From Streptomyces albiflavescens (GTDB taxonomy: Bacteria; Actinomycetota; Actinomycetes; Streptomycetales; Streptomycetaceae), in contig NZ_BMMM01000002.1 of assembly GCF_014645835.1 (NCBI RefSeq), positions 934,939 to 998,938 on the forward strand: DNA of 64,000 bases, in the 5' to 3' direction. The notes under the pieces were generated by a model. The model searched no databases. It was not told where the DNA came from and saw nothing but the letters and a program-made list of their open reading frames with translations. Of this stretch, positions 8,810 through 16,786 are shown in pieces; position 1 is the stretch's first letter; every line of letters starts with the position of its first letter. The position numbers were made by a program, and so were the translations under genes.

Positions 8810-9586
8810 TTAGTTCGCGGTTCGTACCGTGATCTTCCCGTCATTCGTGTGGGCGGACACCACATGGGAGCTGGCCGGGTCGCGGGGTACGGACACATTC
8901 ACTGACCCGTCACCGCTCCCCGTCGTCACGCGGTAGCCGGCCCGCGGCAGCGCGATCGTGACGGAACCGTCCTGCGAGCGGGAGTCCACCACGTCGGGTA
9001 CGGCGCCGAGTTCGAGCCGTACCGAACCGTCCTGCGTACGGGTGCGCACCTGGCGCGAGTCGACGCCGAGCGCGTGGATGGACCCGTCGCTGCTGCGCAG
9101 GTCCAGCGGCCCCGAGGAGTCCGTCACCCGGACAGAACCGTCCGACGTACGTACGCTCAGCGCCTCCTTGAAGCCCTGCGCGCGCACGCTTCCGTCCCCG
9201 TCCTTCACGGTGACGGCGATGCCGCGCGGCACCACGATCCGGTGCCTGGCCGAACAGTCGGCCACCACTCCCGAACACTTCATCCGCAGCACCAGTCGAT
9301 CGCCGTCCTCCATCGCCCAGGTCACCCTGGGATCCCCACCGACGACGACGTGCCCCTGGAACCACCGGGTGACCTCGACCTTGTCCGACTTGGCGGAGTC
9401 CGAGACCACGAGATCGAGCGCGGAGTCGTCCGAGTCGACGGTGAGCGTGCGCCCGTGCAGCGCGAAGGACCGGTGATCGGGATTCTTGTCGTCCCCGGCG
9501 GACGCGCCACAGGCGGTGACGCCCGCGACGAGGACCACGACGACGCCGGCGAGGGCGCCCGCGCGGGCAGGAGCGATACGAGCCAT
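8810..9586 (-). CDS. Lipoprotein with DUF4097-like beta repeats
   Basis: A 258-residue protein. Signal peptide MARIAPARAG.. ends at a lipobox, GVTAC, so Cys26 should be lipidated. The mature part repeats a short strand motif, (S/T)(N/Q/S)DGS(V/I), at least six times (TSDGSVRV, SSDGSIHA, TQDGSVRL, SQDGSVTI, SGDGSVNV, TNDGKITV). This is typical of the DUF4097/DUF2807 right-handed beta-helix-like adhesin domain. The start at 9586 has CAGGGGG eight bases upstream; the frame extends further but without a start site. Function is unknown, probably a cell-surface or cell-wall role. Confidence 0.85.
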   Translation of the reverse strand: MARIAPARAGALAGVVVVLVAGVTACGASAGDDKNPDHRSFALHGRTLTVDSDDSALDLVVSDSAKSDKVEVTRWFQGHVVVGGDPRVTWAMEDGDRLVLRMKCSGVVADCSARHRIVVPRGIAVTVKDGDGSVRAQGFKEALSVRTSDGSVRVTDSSGPLDLRSSDGSIHALGVDSRQVRTRTQDGSVRLELGAVPDVVDSRSQDGSVTIALPRAGYRVTTGSGDGSVNVSVPRDPASSHVVSAHTNDGKITVRTAN

Positions 9587-9781
9587 GGTGTTTCCCCCTG
9601 AGACGGACTGGCTGCGAAGGCTCTTCGACCGTACGGAGCCGAGGCCCGCGGGGGGATCCGGGCGGCTCCCGGATCGAAGGTGGGGATAACCCCCCGCTCC
9701 GCCCCGCCCCGTCCGCCCCCACTCGCCGGATACGGGTTTGCAGGGCATCCCCTCGGGCAATGTAGGCTGTCGACTCGTCCT

Positions 9782-9856
9782 GGGCGCGTAGCTCAGCGGT
9801 AGAGCGCCGCCCTTACAAGGCGGATGTCGGCGGTTCGAAACCGTCCGCGCCCACCA
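9782..9856 (+). tRNA. tRNA-Val (anticodon TAC), CCA encoded
   Basis: The full cloverleaf reads by eye. The acceptor stem is GGGCGCG/CGCGCCC, the anticodon stem is CCGCC/GGCGG around loop CTTACAA, the T arm is GGCGG-TTCGAAA-CCGTC, and CCA follows the discriminator. Anticodon TAC decodes GUA (Val). The last 51 bases, with the following G, are repeated at 14092-14142, so this gene is the integration site of the element that follows. Confidence 0.95.
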
Positions 9857-9874
9857 GTCTCAGGACACGAGAGA

Positions 9875-9912
9875 GGCCCAGGTCAGCGGGTAGGTGCCCG
9901 GAGACCTGGGCC
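9875..9912 (+). terminator. Hairpin terminator after tRNA-Val
   Basis: Perfect 10-bp stem GGCCCAGGTC/GACCTGGGCC with an 18-base loop, followed by TTGGTCTTTCTT. A diverged copy with the same position relative to a tRNA tail lies at 17004-17041. Confidence 0.8.
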
Positions 9913-9948
9913 TTGGTCTTTCTTGGCCGCTCGGAGCCGTCGTGCCAC

Positions 9949-10530
9949 TTACGTGCCAGATGAGTCGCGCGGGGGCCGCTTCACTTTCTTGATCTGTCCG
10001 TCGACGTAGTCGGCGATCTGATGGTCGCGGCCGTTGACGAGGTGCTGGTAGATCAGCGCGGCCCGCACGGACGAGTGGCCCATCCTGTGCATCAGCTCGC
10101 GGGTTGTCGCGCCACCGGTCGCGGCGAGGGTGTTCCCGGTGTGCCGGAGATCGTGGAAGTGCACGTCGCCGAGGCCGGTCGCATCGAGAGCCCGGAGCCA
10201 GATCCGGCGAAAGTTGTTCCGGCGAAGAACACCGCCGCGGGCCCCGACGAAGACGAGCCCGGTTCTGCCGGCCTCCGCGTGCTCCGCCAGGTGGTGCGCC
10301 AGCTCGGGCACGAGCGAGGCCGGGAACGCCACCGTGCGGACGCCAGCTGCGCTCTTGGGCGCCTTGACCGTCATGCCGTCTGTCCGCGTCTCGGCATAGG
10401 AGCGACGGACGGACACGGTACGGGCCTCCAGGTCGATGTCCCGGCGCTGGAGAGCGGCCAGCTCACCGAAGCGGAGCGCCGAAAAGGCAGCGAGGAGCCG
10501 CAGCTCCCGGCCAAAGTCGCTACGCCGACC
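9949..10530 (-). pseudogene. Tyrosine integrase, C-terminal catalytic part only
   Basis: The remaining ~190 codons carry the catalytic signature: the first Arg in SALRFGELAALQRRDIDL, the HxxR box in HDLRHTGNT, and GHSSVRAALIYQH with the His/Tyr pair. The end has the Lys/Arg-rich tail QIKKVKRP. The frame continues past 10530, but that part reads antisense to the small secreted gene at 10675 and has no core-binding or SAM-like domain. I conclude that the N-terminal ~200 residues are lost. It points toward tRNA-Val, as expected for the element's integrase. Related fragments are found at 17077-17208 and 17234-17326. Confidence 0.85.
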
Positions 10531-10674
10531 TAGGGCCTGTCCGACGGGTCGCGTCACCGACCCCGCACCCGACAGCGCTATCACCCGAATGGCGCAACAT
10601 GACGTGCCACCCACATGGGTGAAGATCAAACTGACTAGTGCCCCAACCGAGGCAATCCGTGAAAGGGGAATCGA

Positions 10675-10875
10675 ATGCGCATTCGACGAATCCTCGCCGC
10701 CGTCATCGTCACGGCAGCCCTCGCTGGACTCGGCCTTACAGGCGCCGCCACCGCCACCGCACAGGGTGCCCCATCCTACGTCACCCCTTCTCAGTGCAAG
10801 CAGGGCGGCGGAACGGCCGATCTGACGGACAACACCTGCAAGGGCGGTATGTACGACGGGGAGAAGATCGACTAA
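10675..10875 (+). CDS. Small secreted peptide, unknown function
   Basis: A 66-residue protein with GAAAGGGGA just before the ATG. A clear signal peptide, MRIRRILAAVIVTAALAGLG, ends near TATAQG. The mature part is ~36 residues with two Cys (SQCKQGGG and NTCKGG), which could form one disulfide. No family is recognised. The gene starts ~145 bp beyond the truncated end of the integrase and overlaps its broken extension in antisense. Confidence 0.65.
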   Translation: MRIRRILAAVIVTAALAGLGLTGAATATAQGAPSYVTPSQCKQGGGTADLTDNTCKGGMYDGEKID

Positions 10876-11168
10876 ACCCCACAAGGCGCCCCGCAGCCAC
10901 GCGCCGCGGGGCGCTCCCGCGCGAGCGTAGCCGGGAGAGTCGCAGGGACTGTGCCGACCCGTCGGGCACGCTAAGTGGCCAACAGTCGTCCTTGTCCTAA
11001 CACTCTCGCTCGGGGCCGTCTCTGGGCCGTGCGAGGGTGCTCAACGACGACCAACGCTGACAACCACCGACAGCTAAGTCGCAGGTCGCAGCGTTGATCC
11101 ATTACACGGCCGCAGGTCAGGCACCCGGCCCTTCACTTCCAGAAGAACTGAGCTCAAGCGGTGAACGG

Positions 11169-11597
11169 TCAAACACGCGTCCGACGTAGCCACCAAGGCC
11201 ACTCAAGGGGTGCGAAGGGGTCTTGGATGGACTGGGCGTATCGGGTGGCGTCAGGTTGGCGCAGGAGAGTGCGTAGCTTTCGACGGTGCTTGCTGGGGAG
11301 GGCCAGACAGGCCCTTTCGAGGAGCGTTCTCCCTGACTCAGCCCCGCTGGCCGCTTCGTAGCAGGTCGGCTGATCACCCCAGCGCGGGCCCCGTCGCTTT
11401 CCTGTCGCCTTCCACGCTCGAAACGCGTACGTCACAGCGCCGGGTTCGAGACCGTTCCGACGCTCGAAGTCGCGGATCTTGCGCTGGGTGGAGAGTGGCA
11501 ACCCGTGGAACGCTGGCGTCGCGCTGCGACGGGCGGGCCAGGGGCGGCGTCGGGGCTGAAATGCTGCTCTTACGGTGGCCGGCGACCGGCGAGGCAT
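11169..11597 (-). CDS. Hypothetical protein, basic, W-rich C terminus
   Basis: A 142-residue frame with good Streptomyces codon bias in its second half. The end shows a pattern seen in uncharacterised Streptomyces proteins: LLERACLALPSKHRRKLRTLL followed by IQDPFAPLEWPWWLRRTRV. The N-terminal 30 residues are Arg/Pro-rich and may not be translated, so the true start could be the inner region near HGLPLSTQRKI. Function unknown. Confidence 0.5.
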   Translation of the reverse strand: MPRRSPATVRAAFQPRRRPWPARRSATPAFHGLPLSTQRKIRDFERRNGLEPGAVTYAFRAWKATGKRRGPRWGDQPTCYEAASGAESGRTLLERACLALPSKHRRKLRTLLRQPDATRYAQSIQDPFAPLEWPWWLRRTRV

Positions 11598-12166
11598 GGC
11601 ACTTCCAGGGGGATGTCTACTGCCAAGTTACTTGCCGTACAGCGGCGAAGTACAGCAACCACCGCGACCGGAACCGAGTTCGCATCGAGGGGCGATCTGG
11701 CAACGGCGGCCGTGCCCGTTGCGTGCCCGGTCCGACGGGACGCAGCGGGGACTCACGGGGAACAGCGGCACCGATCGGGCTTCGGCCCAGGTCAGCGAGT
11801 TGCCAGGTCAGCCGCGATCCGCAAACGGCGTCTTCCAAACTGGTGCTCCAGACCCGAGAGAATGGCCGCGCGTGTCAAGACTGCGTGCGGCGACTGACAC
11901 CAGTGGCTGACACCAACAAGCACGAACAGCAGCGGTTGGCGCCAACCCTCAGGGGACGATTGACCGAGGCGCAGGCCCGGTTGACCGACGTCGACGGTCC
12001 CCTGTGATCGACCTGATAAAGATGAGGCCGCATCTCAAAGCTTGCCTCGACTCGCCGGAAACTTACGGGGCCGTGATCACTCGCTCCAAGGCGGCTCCAG
12101 CCCAAGGCCGTTCCGCCGACCTCGCGTAGTGTCCGGCGCAGCTCTCTCGACCGACTGGAGGACACC
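11598..12166. other. Gene-poor stretch within the element
   Basis: No frame here has convincing codon use or homology. It contains a pair of GCGTGCCCG-like direct repeats at 11711-11730 followed by a CAGCGGGGACTCACGGGGA-like string. Similar strings recur at 12455-12490 and 15456-15478. They resemble the arm-site regions near attachment sites of Streptomyces elements, so this may be the scar of other insertions. Confidence 0.4.
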
Positions 12167-12439
12167 ATGACGGACCCATTGCTGATCACGCTCGCCGATG
12201 CTCTGGCGAACCTCATGGTCTCCATCGACATGACTGATGACGATGACGTTGACCCGGACGTCTGCGTGCCGTGGTTCGAAGACGTCGCACACAAGCTCAG
12301 CCAGCTCTCCGCCGATGACCGGCACAGACTTGCCCAGGTGATCCGAGAGGTGGCCGACCGGGAGCCCGATGCCCAGAGACAGACGGCACTCCTCGAAACC
12401 TCGGACCACCTCGGCCTCGAAGATCCGGATGATGAATGA
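12167..12439 (+). CDS. Small acidic protein, unknown function
   Basis: A 90-residue protein with GGAGG seven bases before the ATG and good codon bias. It is strongly acidic: DMTDDDDVDPD in the middle and LEDPDDE at the end. It looks all-helical and soluble (LLITLADALANLMVSI, DDRHRLAQVIREVADRE). No family is recognised. It has no close same-strand neighbour and is cargo of the tRNA-Val element. Confidence 0.7.
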   Translation: MTDPLLITLADALANLMVSIDMTDDDDVDPDVCVPWFEDVAHKLSQLSADDRHRLAQVIREVADREPDAQRQTALLETSDHLGLEDPDDE

Positions 12440-12516
12440 GTAGTCCGTGCCCCTCCCGTGCCCGTTCGGTCGGGATACAGCGGGGAGTCACAGTCGCTGG
12501 CGGACAGCGGGCATGA

Positions 12517-12555
12517 GAACGGCCCCTGACCGATCTACCTGGTCAGGGGCCGTTC
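12517..12555 (-). terminator. Strong hairpin terminator downstream of the tRNA-like 3' half
   Basis: A perfect 15-bp stem (12517-12531 with 12541-12555) and a 9-base loop. On the minus strand it directly follows the tRNA-like fragment, as a tRNA terminator would. Confidence 0.75.
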
Positions 12556-12561
12556 ACCAGC

Positions 12562-12620
12562 GCGGTGGTCGTGGGATTTGAACCCACGGTGACTCGCGCC
12601 ACGACGGTCTTCAAGACCGT
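12562..12620 (-). pseudogene. tRNA 3' half, Ser-like (anticodon TGA), 5' half missing
   Basis: Read on the minus strand: anticodon arm ACGGT-CTTGAAG-ACCGT, a long variable arm (GTG-GCGCGAG-TCAC), T arm GTGGG-TTCAAAT-CCCAC, and acceptor strand GACCACC. No matching GGTGGTC acceptor strand or D arm is found upstream. It is therefore probably the 3' attachment-site copy left by an element that used a tRNA-Ser gene, rather than a working tRNA. Confidence 0.5.
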
Positions 12621-12840
12621 TCAGGGCTTGTGCGCGGTCGGCGCTGACAGGTCCCCCTCTTAGCCATCAACTAGGCCTGGACGTCGGTTGGGCCACGGAT
12701 TGGATACCGGACCACCCCCAGACAGAACCAGGGATGCAGCTGCACTTCAGAGCTGGATACCTCGCCGCCGACCGCGCGACGCCGACCCTAAGGGTTGTCC
12801 TGTAGCTGTGCCGAGTAGATCGAGAGGCAGTCCAGGGAAC

Positions 12841-13614
12841 TCACTTCACTACGACGTTGTCGCCGGCCGAAGTCGACGGGCCGGTGGTGGTGTTGCCGTA
12901 GTACGCCCAGCGCCAGGTACCGGTCTGGGATGCCTTCACGGTCGTCCTGAGATCACCCGAGCCGTTCGCGTATACCTTCTTCAGCGTGGTGTAGGAGGTG
13001 GCTCCGGTGGGCTTGAACTGCAGGCTCACCAGGCGGCCTCCGTAGGAGGCGTACTTCCTGGTCTCCCAGTTGGCCCGCGTGACCTTTCCGGTCACGGTGA
13101 TGGTCCTGCCCTTGGCTACCGGCTCGGGCGAGGCATTCACAGTCAGGCGGGAGTTGCGCTTGACGTAGACAGTGAGGCCCTCATCGTCAGTGTCACCGCC
13201 GCCGCCCTGGAAGGACACCTCGGCCGCGACCTTCCAGGCTCCGGCCTCGCTGTTGTGCATATCCCACACGCTCGGGTCGAAGTACATCGTCTCGTTGAAG
13301 TCGCACACGCCAGTGCTCACCTTGATGCAGTCGCTCGTCTCGATGGCGTGCCACAGCCGATCACCCGTCGGATCCGCATTGCCGCGGTACAGGAACACCG
13401 CCGGATACTTCCACTCGTGGGTGGTCGCCATCCGGAAGGAGGTGGGCACCGCGACCTCGTTCGACACCCCGATCACAATGGGCTTGCCGCCATTCACCTG
13501 GACACGGGTGAACGAGACCCCGCCCTCGGCCGCCCCGGCCGGCACCGCGACCACGCCCGTGAACACCACTGCCGCGCCACCGGCCACGACAGCTCTCCAG
13601 ACCTTCTTCCCCAC
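12841..13614 (-). CDS. Secreted protein with Ig-like/Tig-like C-terminal domain, unknown role
   Basis: A 257-residue protein with GTG start at 13614 and GGGGAT before it. The signal peptide VWRAVVAGGAAVVFTGVVA ends near AGAAEG. The middle has a Cys pair (SDCIKVSTGVCDF). The last ~100 residues form beta-rich repeats, SRLTVNASPEPVAKGRTITVTGKV followed by YGGRLVSLQF and WRWAYYGNTTTG, seen in many secreted Streptomyces proteins of unknown function. It is cargo of the integrative element; a surface or secreted role is likely. Confidence 0.7.
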   Translation of the reverse strand: MGKKVWRAVVAGGAAVVFTGVVAVPAGAAEGGVSFTRVQVNGGKPIVIGVSNEVAVPTSFRMATTHEWKYPAVFLYRGNADPTGDRLWHAIETSDCIKVSTGVCDFNETMYFDPSVWDMHNSEAGAWKVAAEVSFQGGGGDTDDEGLTVYVKRNSRLTVNASPEPVAKGRTITVTGKVTRANWETRKYASYGGRLVSLQFKPTGATSYTTLKKVYANGSGDLRTTVKASQTGTWRWAYYGNTTTGPSTSAGDNVVVK

Positions 13615-13635
13615 CTGATCCCCGATCTCTGTACC

Positions 13636-13670
13636 GAAAGGCGCCGGCGACTCATCTTCCGGCGCCTTTC
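13636..13670. promoter_or_regulatory. Hairpin upstream of the secreted-protein gene
   Basis: A perfect 12-bp inverted repeat GAAAGGCGCCGG/CCGGCGCCTTTC lies 22 bases upstream of the GTG at 13614. No T-run follows on either strand, so it may be a 5' leader structure rather than a terminator. Confidence 0.4.
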
Positions 13671-13950
13671 AGACAGTCGGGATCCACACGGGGTTGTACA
13701 CCCTTGGATCACGATCGGGCATCAGGCGATCTTCGCCTCGCACGAGGCGGTCGACACCGGTCGAAGATCATTTACGGGACAACCTTTAGGGCCTCACCCG
13801 GACAGTAGTAGCGGTGAGTGTCTAACTGCGTGACAACCGCGACGCACAACCACGAACAACCGTGGACGTCAGCGGACCATCAGCGCCGGTGACAGGCACA
13901 GCAACCCAAGGGCAGCGAGCATCCCCAGTTGCTTCGGGACGAAGAGGTCC

Positions 13951-13981
13951 CCGTGCCACAGCCGTGCCACAGCCGTGCCAC
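13951..13981. repeat. Three direct repeats, possible integrase arm sites
   Basis: CCGTGCCAC occurs at 13951, 13962 and 13973, spaced exactly 11 bp. Two GTGCCA sites also lie at 9942-9957 beside the left end. Tyrosine integrases use such arm-type sites next to the crossover, and this set is ~110 bp from the right-end tRNA repeat. Confidence 0.5.
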
Positions 13982-14091
13982 ATCGTGCGGTCAACCACGG
14001 TCAACGACGGCTTGCTGCAGTCGAGATGTGCTGTTCGCCTGGGCTGCAGCTACAGCCGTCGTGACCTGGGCAGGCCCGCCAACGACCACGT

Positions 14092-14142
14092 CCGCCCTTA
14101 CAAGGCGGATGTCGGCGGTTCGAAACCGTCCGCGCCCACCAG
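14092..14142 (+). repeat. Right-end copy of the tRNA-Val 3' end (attachment site)
   Basis: A perfect 51-bp copy of 9807-9857, covering the tRNA from the anticodon stem to CCA plus one base. Identity stops exactly at both edges. Confidence 0.9.
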
Positions 14143-14145
14143 GAC

Positions 14146-14179
14146 AAAGACCCCCAGCCGATCATGGCTGGGGGTCTTT
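14146..14179 (+). terminator. Terminator after the duplicated tRNA end
   Basis: A perfect 14-bp stem AAAGACCCCCAGCC/GGCTGGGGGTCTTT with a 6-base loop. It is probably the original chromosomal terminator of tRNA-Val, moved away from the gene by the insertion. Confidence 0.8.
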
Positions 14180-14401
14180 GACATCCGGATCCGACAACAG
14201 CGCCGGTACTACTCGCGCTGTAGACGCCTCGTGAGCAGCCGGTCCATGTGGCTGACCGAGCTGGAGACCCGGCTCGCCGAGGCCGCGCGCGGACGGGAAG
14301 ACCGAGACCGATCTGTTCCTCGAAGCGATGGGTGCAACAGGCCCGTTGATTCCCAAGCTCAGGACTTTGAGCTGCCCTGGGGGCAAAGTGGAAGGCCACG
14401 G

Positions 14402-14809
14402 TCAGCGGTCGGCGCACTTATAGGAGCCGTCCGCCTGCCGCGCGATGGAATTGTGGCCCCAGCACTTCAGCATCGGTGCAAGCGTGTACGCCCGATAGCA
14501 GGCCGCGACGAGCAGTAGACCGCAGACCAGGCCGACGAATGGCCGCACGCGCGGGGACGCCCACAACGTGGCTGCCAGCGCCCCGAGGAGCGCGGTGACG
14601 CTGAGGGCCAGCGGAAACAGCGCAAGGCCGCTGAGGTTGTCCCGCCACCCCGCGAAAGCGTCTGGAGAGTCAACCTCCATCGTGGCCACGAAACTGAACA
14701 GGAGTAGCAGCCCGCCAAGCGGCACCAACCCCATGATCAGGCCCACGGTCACACAGCCTCTCGCGACGCCTCCGCGCTCCGGAGGTGTCGAGGTGCCGGC
14801 CATGTTCAT
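14402..14809 (-). CDS. Small membrane protein, unknown function
   Basis: A 135-residue protein with GGAGGG five bases before the ATG at 14809. Three hydrophobic segments are seen: GLIMGLVPLGGLLLLFSFVA, LSGLALFPLALSVTALLGALAATLW and FVGLVCGLLLVAACYRAY. The C-terminal loop has two Cys (LKCWGHN, YKCADR). No family is recognised. It lies just outside the right attachment repeat, so it may be a chromosomal gene or cargo of an outer element. Confidence 0.6.
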   Translation of the reverse strand: MNMAGTSTPPERGGVARGCVTVGLIMGLVPLGGLLLLFSFVATMEVDSPDAFAGWRDNLSGLALFPLALSVTALLGALAATLWASPRVRPFVGLVCGLLLVAACYRAYTLAPMLKCWGHNSIARQADGSYKCADR

Positions 14810-15049
14810 ACCTACCCTCCGACGCTTGCCGCGGTGACTCTCCTGGGTCGCACAAAGAACGTCAACATCATCGGAGGCATGCAAGACGCGGCCGTAATGT
14901 TCACCAGGCCGGACAGGTAGGCCACCAGGAGCAGGAGCTACAGCCAGTAGACGCCGAAGTCGGTATCCCGCAGGTCAGACCTCAACTCGCAGGACGCTGG
15001 ATGCCTTCCTGGAGGCTCTGGAAGCTTGGATCTCGTCAGCGGTTTCGGC

Positions 15050-15337
15050 CTATATCGCCCAGGTTTCAAAAATGCCCGACTTCTTCCCGATGAAGAGCGC
15101 TGCCGAAGTAGGAACCAGCAAGCAAATGCCGATGCCGCCAAGCACATATGGTGCCACTGCCGTCGCTTTCGGGAAGTGGCCATCGGGTCGACGCTTGCGC
15201 CCAATAGCGAAGCGCCGGATAAACAGAGCGGCACTCAGCATGAGCAGGAACGCGCCGACAATCTGCAGCGCCATCAAGCCGCATTCAATAAGGAAAAGGA
15301 CCAGGTACGAGAGCAGCACCCCCACGACTACCCTCAC
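15050..15337 (-). CDS. Small membrane protein, unknown function
   Basis: A 95-residue protein. Two N-terminal hydrophobic segments (VVVGVLLSYLVLFLIECGLMA and IVGAFLLMLSAALFI) are followed by a basic loop, IRRFAIGRKRRPDG, and a third segment, VAPYVLGGIGICLLVPTSAA. The start is a GTG without a strong ribosome site. Base composition is lower in G+C than its neighbours, in line with transfer. Function unknown. Confidence 0.5.
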   Translation of the reverse strand: MRVVVGVLLSYLVLFLIECGLMALQIVGAFLLMLSAALFIRRFAIGRKRRPDGHFPKATAVAPYVLGGIGICLLVPTSAALFIGKKSGIFETWAI

Positions 15338-15586
15338 TTACTCAGATTTCGGCATTAATCAGAATCCGGTCGGCTTTCATCGCCGTCGGCTGCAACCATG
15401 CGCAAGGCGGACAATAGGATCATGGCCTGGACTGCGTCAACCCGTGCAGCTGAACGCGTGCCCGATGCGTGCCCGACCGGTTGCGATGAGGCGCACGCCC
15501 CACTCCGTACAGCAGTGCAGTACAGCAGCGACAGCAACCGACAGCACCCGCCATGAAGTCGACGGCGGCCCGAAAGCGGCCGTAAT
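15338..15586. other. Gene-free gap before the IS element
   Basis: No supported gene. It contains the pair of GCGTGCCCG repeats at 15456-15478 and ACAGCA-rich strings such as CAGTACAGCAGCGACAGCA, which resemble an attachment-site flank. The last three bases, AAT, are the target duplication of the IS at 15587. Confidence 0.4.
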
Positions 15587-15706
15587 GAGGCTTTTCCAAC
15601 CTGGTTGCGTAGCATGCCGGTTGGCCCAGGGCGGCGTTGAGGAAAAGGTGAAGCTCCTGGTAGATGGGTTGTCGACCAAGATCAACCTGTCCGCCCGGAG
15701 CTTCAC

Positions 15707-16471
15707 GTGCTTGTCTACCCATCGGGGATCGATCTGTCCAGCTCGACCCTCTGCTACCTGTCCGACCTGCTGACGGCCCGGCGCCGTGAGCGCGGCACGC
15801 GCTGGCGCCGCCTGACCGCAGATCGACAGGCCCTGCTTGCCCTGGCCCACCTGCGCTGCGGGCACACGTACGCCCAACTCGCGGCCGGCTTCGGGATCGG
15901 GCTGGCCACCGTCTACCGGTACATCGCCGAGGCGGTTGAGGTCCTGGCCGCCCTCGCCCCCACCCTCCAGCAGGCCATGACCGTCGCCGCCAGCAAGGCG
16001 TTCGTGATCCTGGACGGCACACTGCTGTCCATCGACCGCATCGCCGCCGACCGCCCCTACTACTCCGGCAAACACAAGCGCCACGGCATGAACGTCCAGG
16101 TCATCGCCGATGCGTTCGAACGCCTACTCTGGGCCTCACCCGCCCTGCCAGGTGCCGTCCACGACATCAAGGCCGCACGCACCCACGGCATCATCGAAGC
16201 GCTCACCCAAGCCGGCATCCGAACGTGGGCAGACAAGGGATATCAGGGAGCCCGGGGGACGATCCGTGTGCCTTACCGGGGCCGCTGGAGCAAGCTCCCA
16301 GCCGGGAAGCGGGCGGTGAACTCCTCCCACGCAAGGATCCGAGCCGTCGGCGAGCAGGCCAACGCCACCCTGAAGAGTTGGCGGCTCCTGCGCAAACTCC
16401 GTTGCAGCACCGCCCGCATCACGGACATCGTCAAGGCCGTCCTGGCCTTGCACCTCGCCACGACAGCCTGA
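15707..16471 (+). CDS. IS5-family DDE transposase
   Basis: A complete 254-residue transposase of the DDE_Tnp_4 type. An N-terminal helix-turn-helix is seen at YAQLAAGFGIGLATVYRYIAEAVE. The DDE residues are likely the Asp in VILDGTLLSIDR, the Asp in ADKGYQGARG and the Glu in RAVGEQANATLKSW. The GTG start lies at the inner end of a hairpin. No frameshift is seen, so the copy may be active. Confidence 0.9.
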   Translation: MLVYPSGIDLSSSTLCYLSDLLTARRRERGTRWRRLTADRQALLALAHLRCGHTYAQLAAGFGIGLATVYRYIAEAVEVLAALAPTLQQAMTVAASKAFVILDGTLLSIDRIAADRPYYSGKHKRHGMNVQVIADAFERLLWASPALPGAVHDIKAARTHGIIEALTQAGIRTWADKGYQGARGTIRVPYRGRWSKLPAGKRAVNSSHARIRAVGEQANATLKSWRLLRKLRCSTARITDIVKAVLALHLATTA

Positions 16472-16540
16472 GGGCGGTGCGGCCTGAGGCATGGACAAGG
16501 ACAGCGCCGCCATCAACGACAGCAAAGGAGCCCGCTCAGC

Positions 16541-16786
16541 GTGCCAGACGTCAGAGTCACCTACGACAAGACTGTGGACGCAGCGTACGTCTACCTCACC
16601 GAACCGCAGACCCACGTGAAGTCCGCGCACATGTATCCCTGCGATCCAGTGGACGTTGACGCCATGATCAACCTCGACTTCGACGAGCAGGGCCGCCTCA
16701 TCGGCATCGAGGTGTTGGCCGCCAGTTCAAAACTGCCCAAGTACCTGCTCCAGACCGCGGAGCGGCTGGACACCGAAGGCGCATGA
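16541..16786 (+). CDS. DUF2283 family protein inside the IS element
   Basis: An 81-residue protein matching DUF2283: VTYDKTVDAAYVYLTEP, then INLDFDEQGRLIGIEVLAAS. GTG start with AAAGGAG ~10 bases upstream. Function of the family is unknown. It lies 70 bases after the transposase, on the same strand and within the element's terminal repeats, so it travels with the IS. Confidence 0.85.
   Translation: MPDVRVTYDKTVDAAYVYLTEPQTHVKSAHMYPCDPVDVDAMINLDFDEQGRLIGIEVLAASSKLPKYLLQTAERLDTEGA

Larger units (their letters stand above)
9807..14142. mobile_element. Decayed integrative element inserted at tRNA-Val
   Basis: The interval is bounded by a perfect 51-bp direct repeat of the tRNA-Val 3' end (9807-9857 and 14092-14142), the usual mark of tyrosine-integrase insertion. 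Next to the left end is an integrase gene that has lost its N-terminal half. Inside are a small secreted peptide, a hypothetical protein, a small acidic protein, a tRNA 3' fragment with terminator, and a secreted protein. Triplicated GTGCCAC-type sites lie near the right end. No replication or transfer (Ftsk-like) gene is visible, so the element looks immobile. Confidence 0.85.

Noticed and set aside
9949..10884. Full-length 311-residue integrase
   Set aside because: The first ~115 residues are antisense to the small secreted gene and lack integrase core-binding features.
12562..12620. tRNA-Sec on the plus strand (anticodon TCA in GGTCTTCAAGACC)
   Set aside because: The T arm only reads correctly on the minus strand (TTCAAAT loop), giving anticodon TGA; no Sec-type long acceptor is present.
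14180..14400. Short frames after the right attachment repeat (ELETRLAEAARGRE)
   Set aside because: A frameshifted protein-like scrap, too short to assign to a family.
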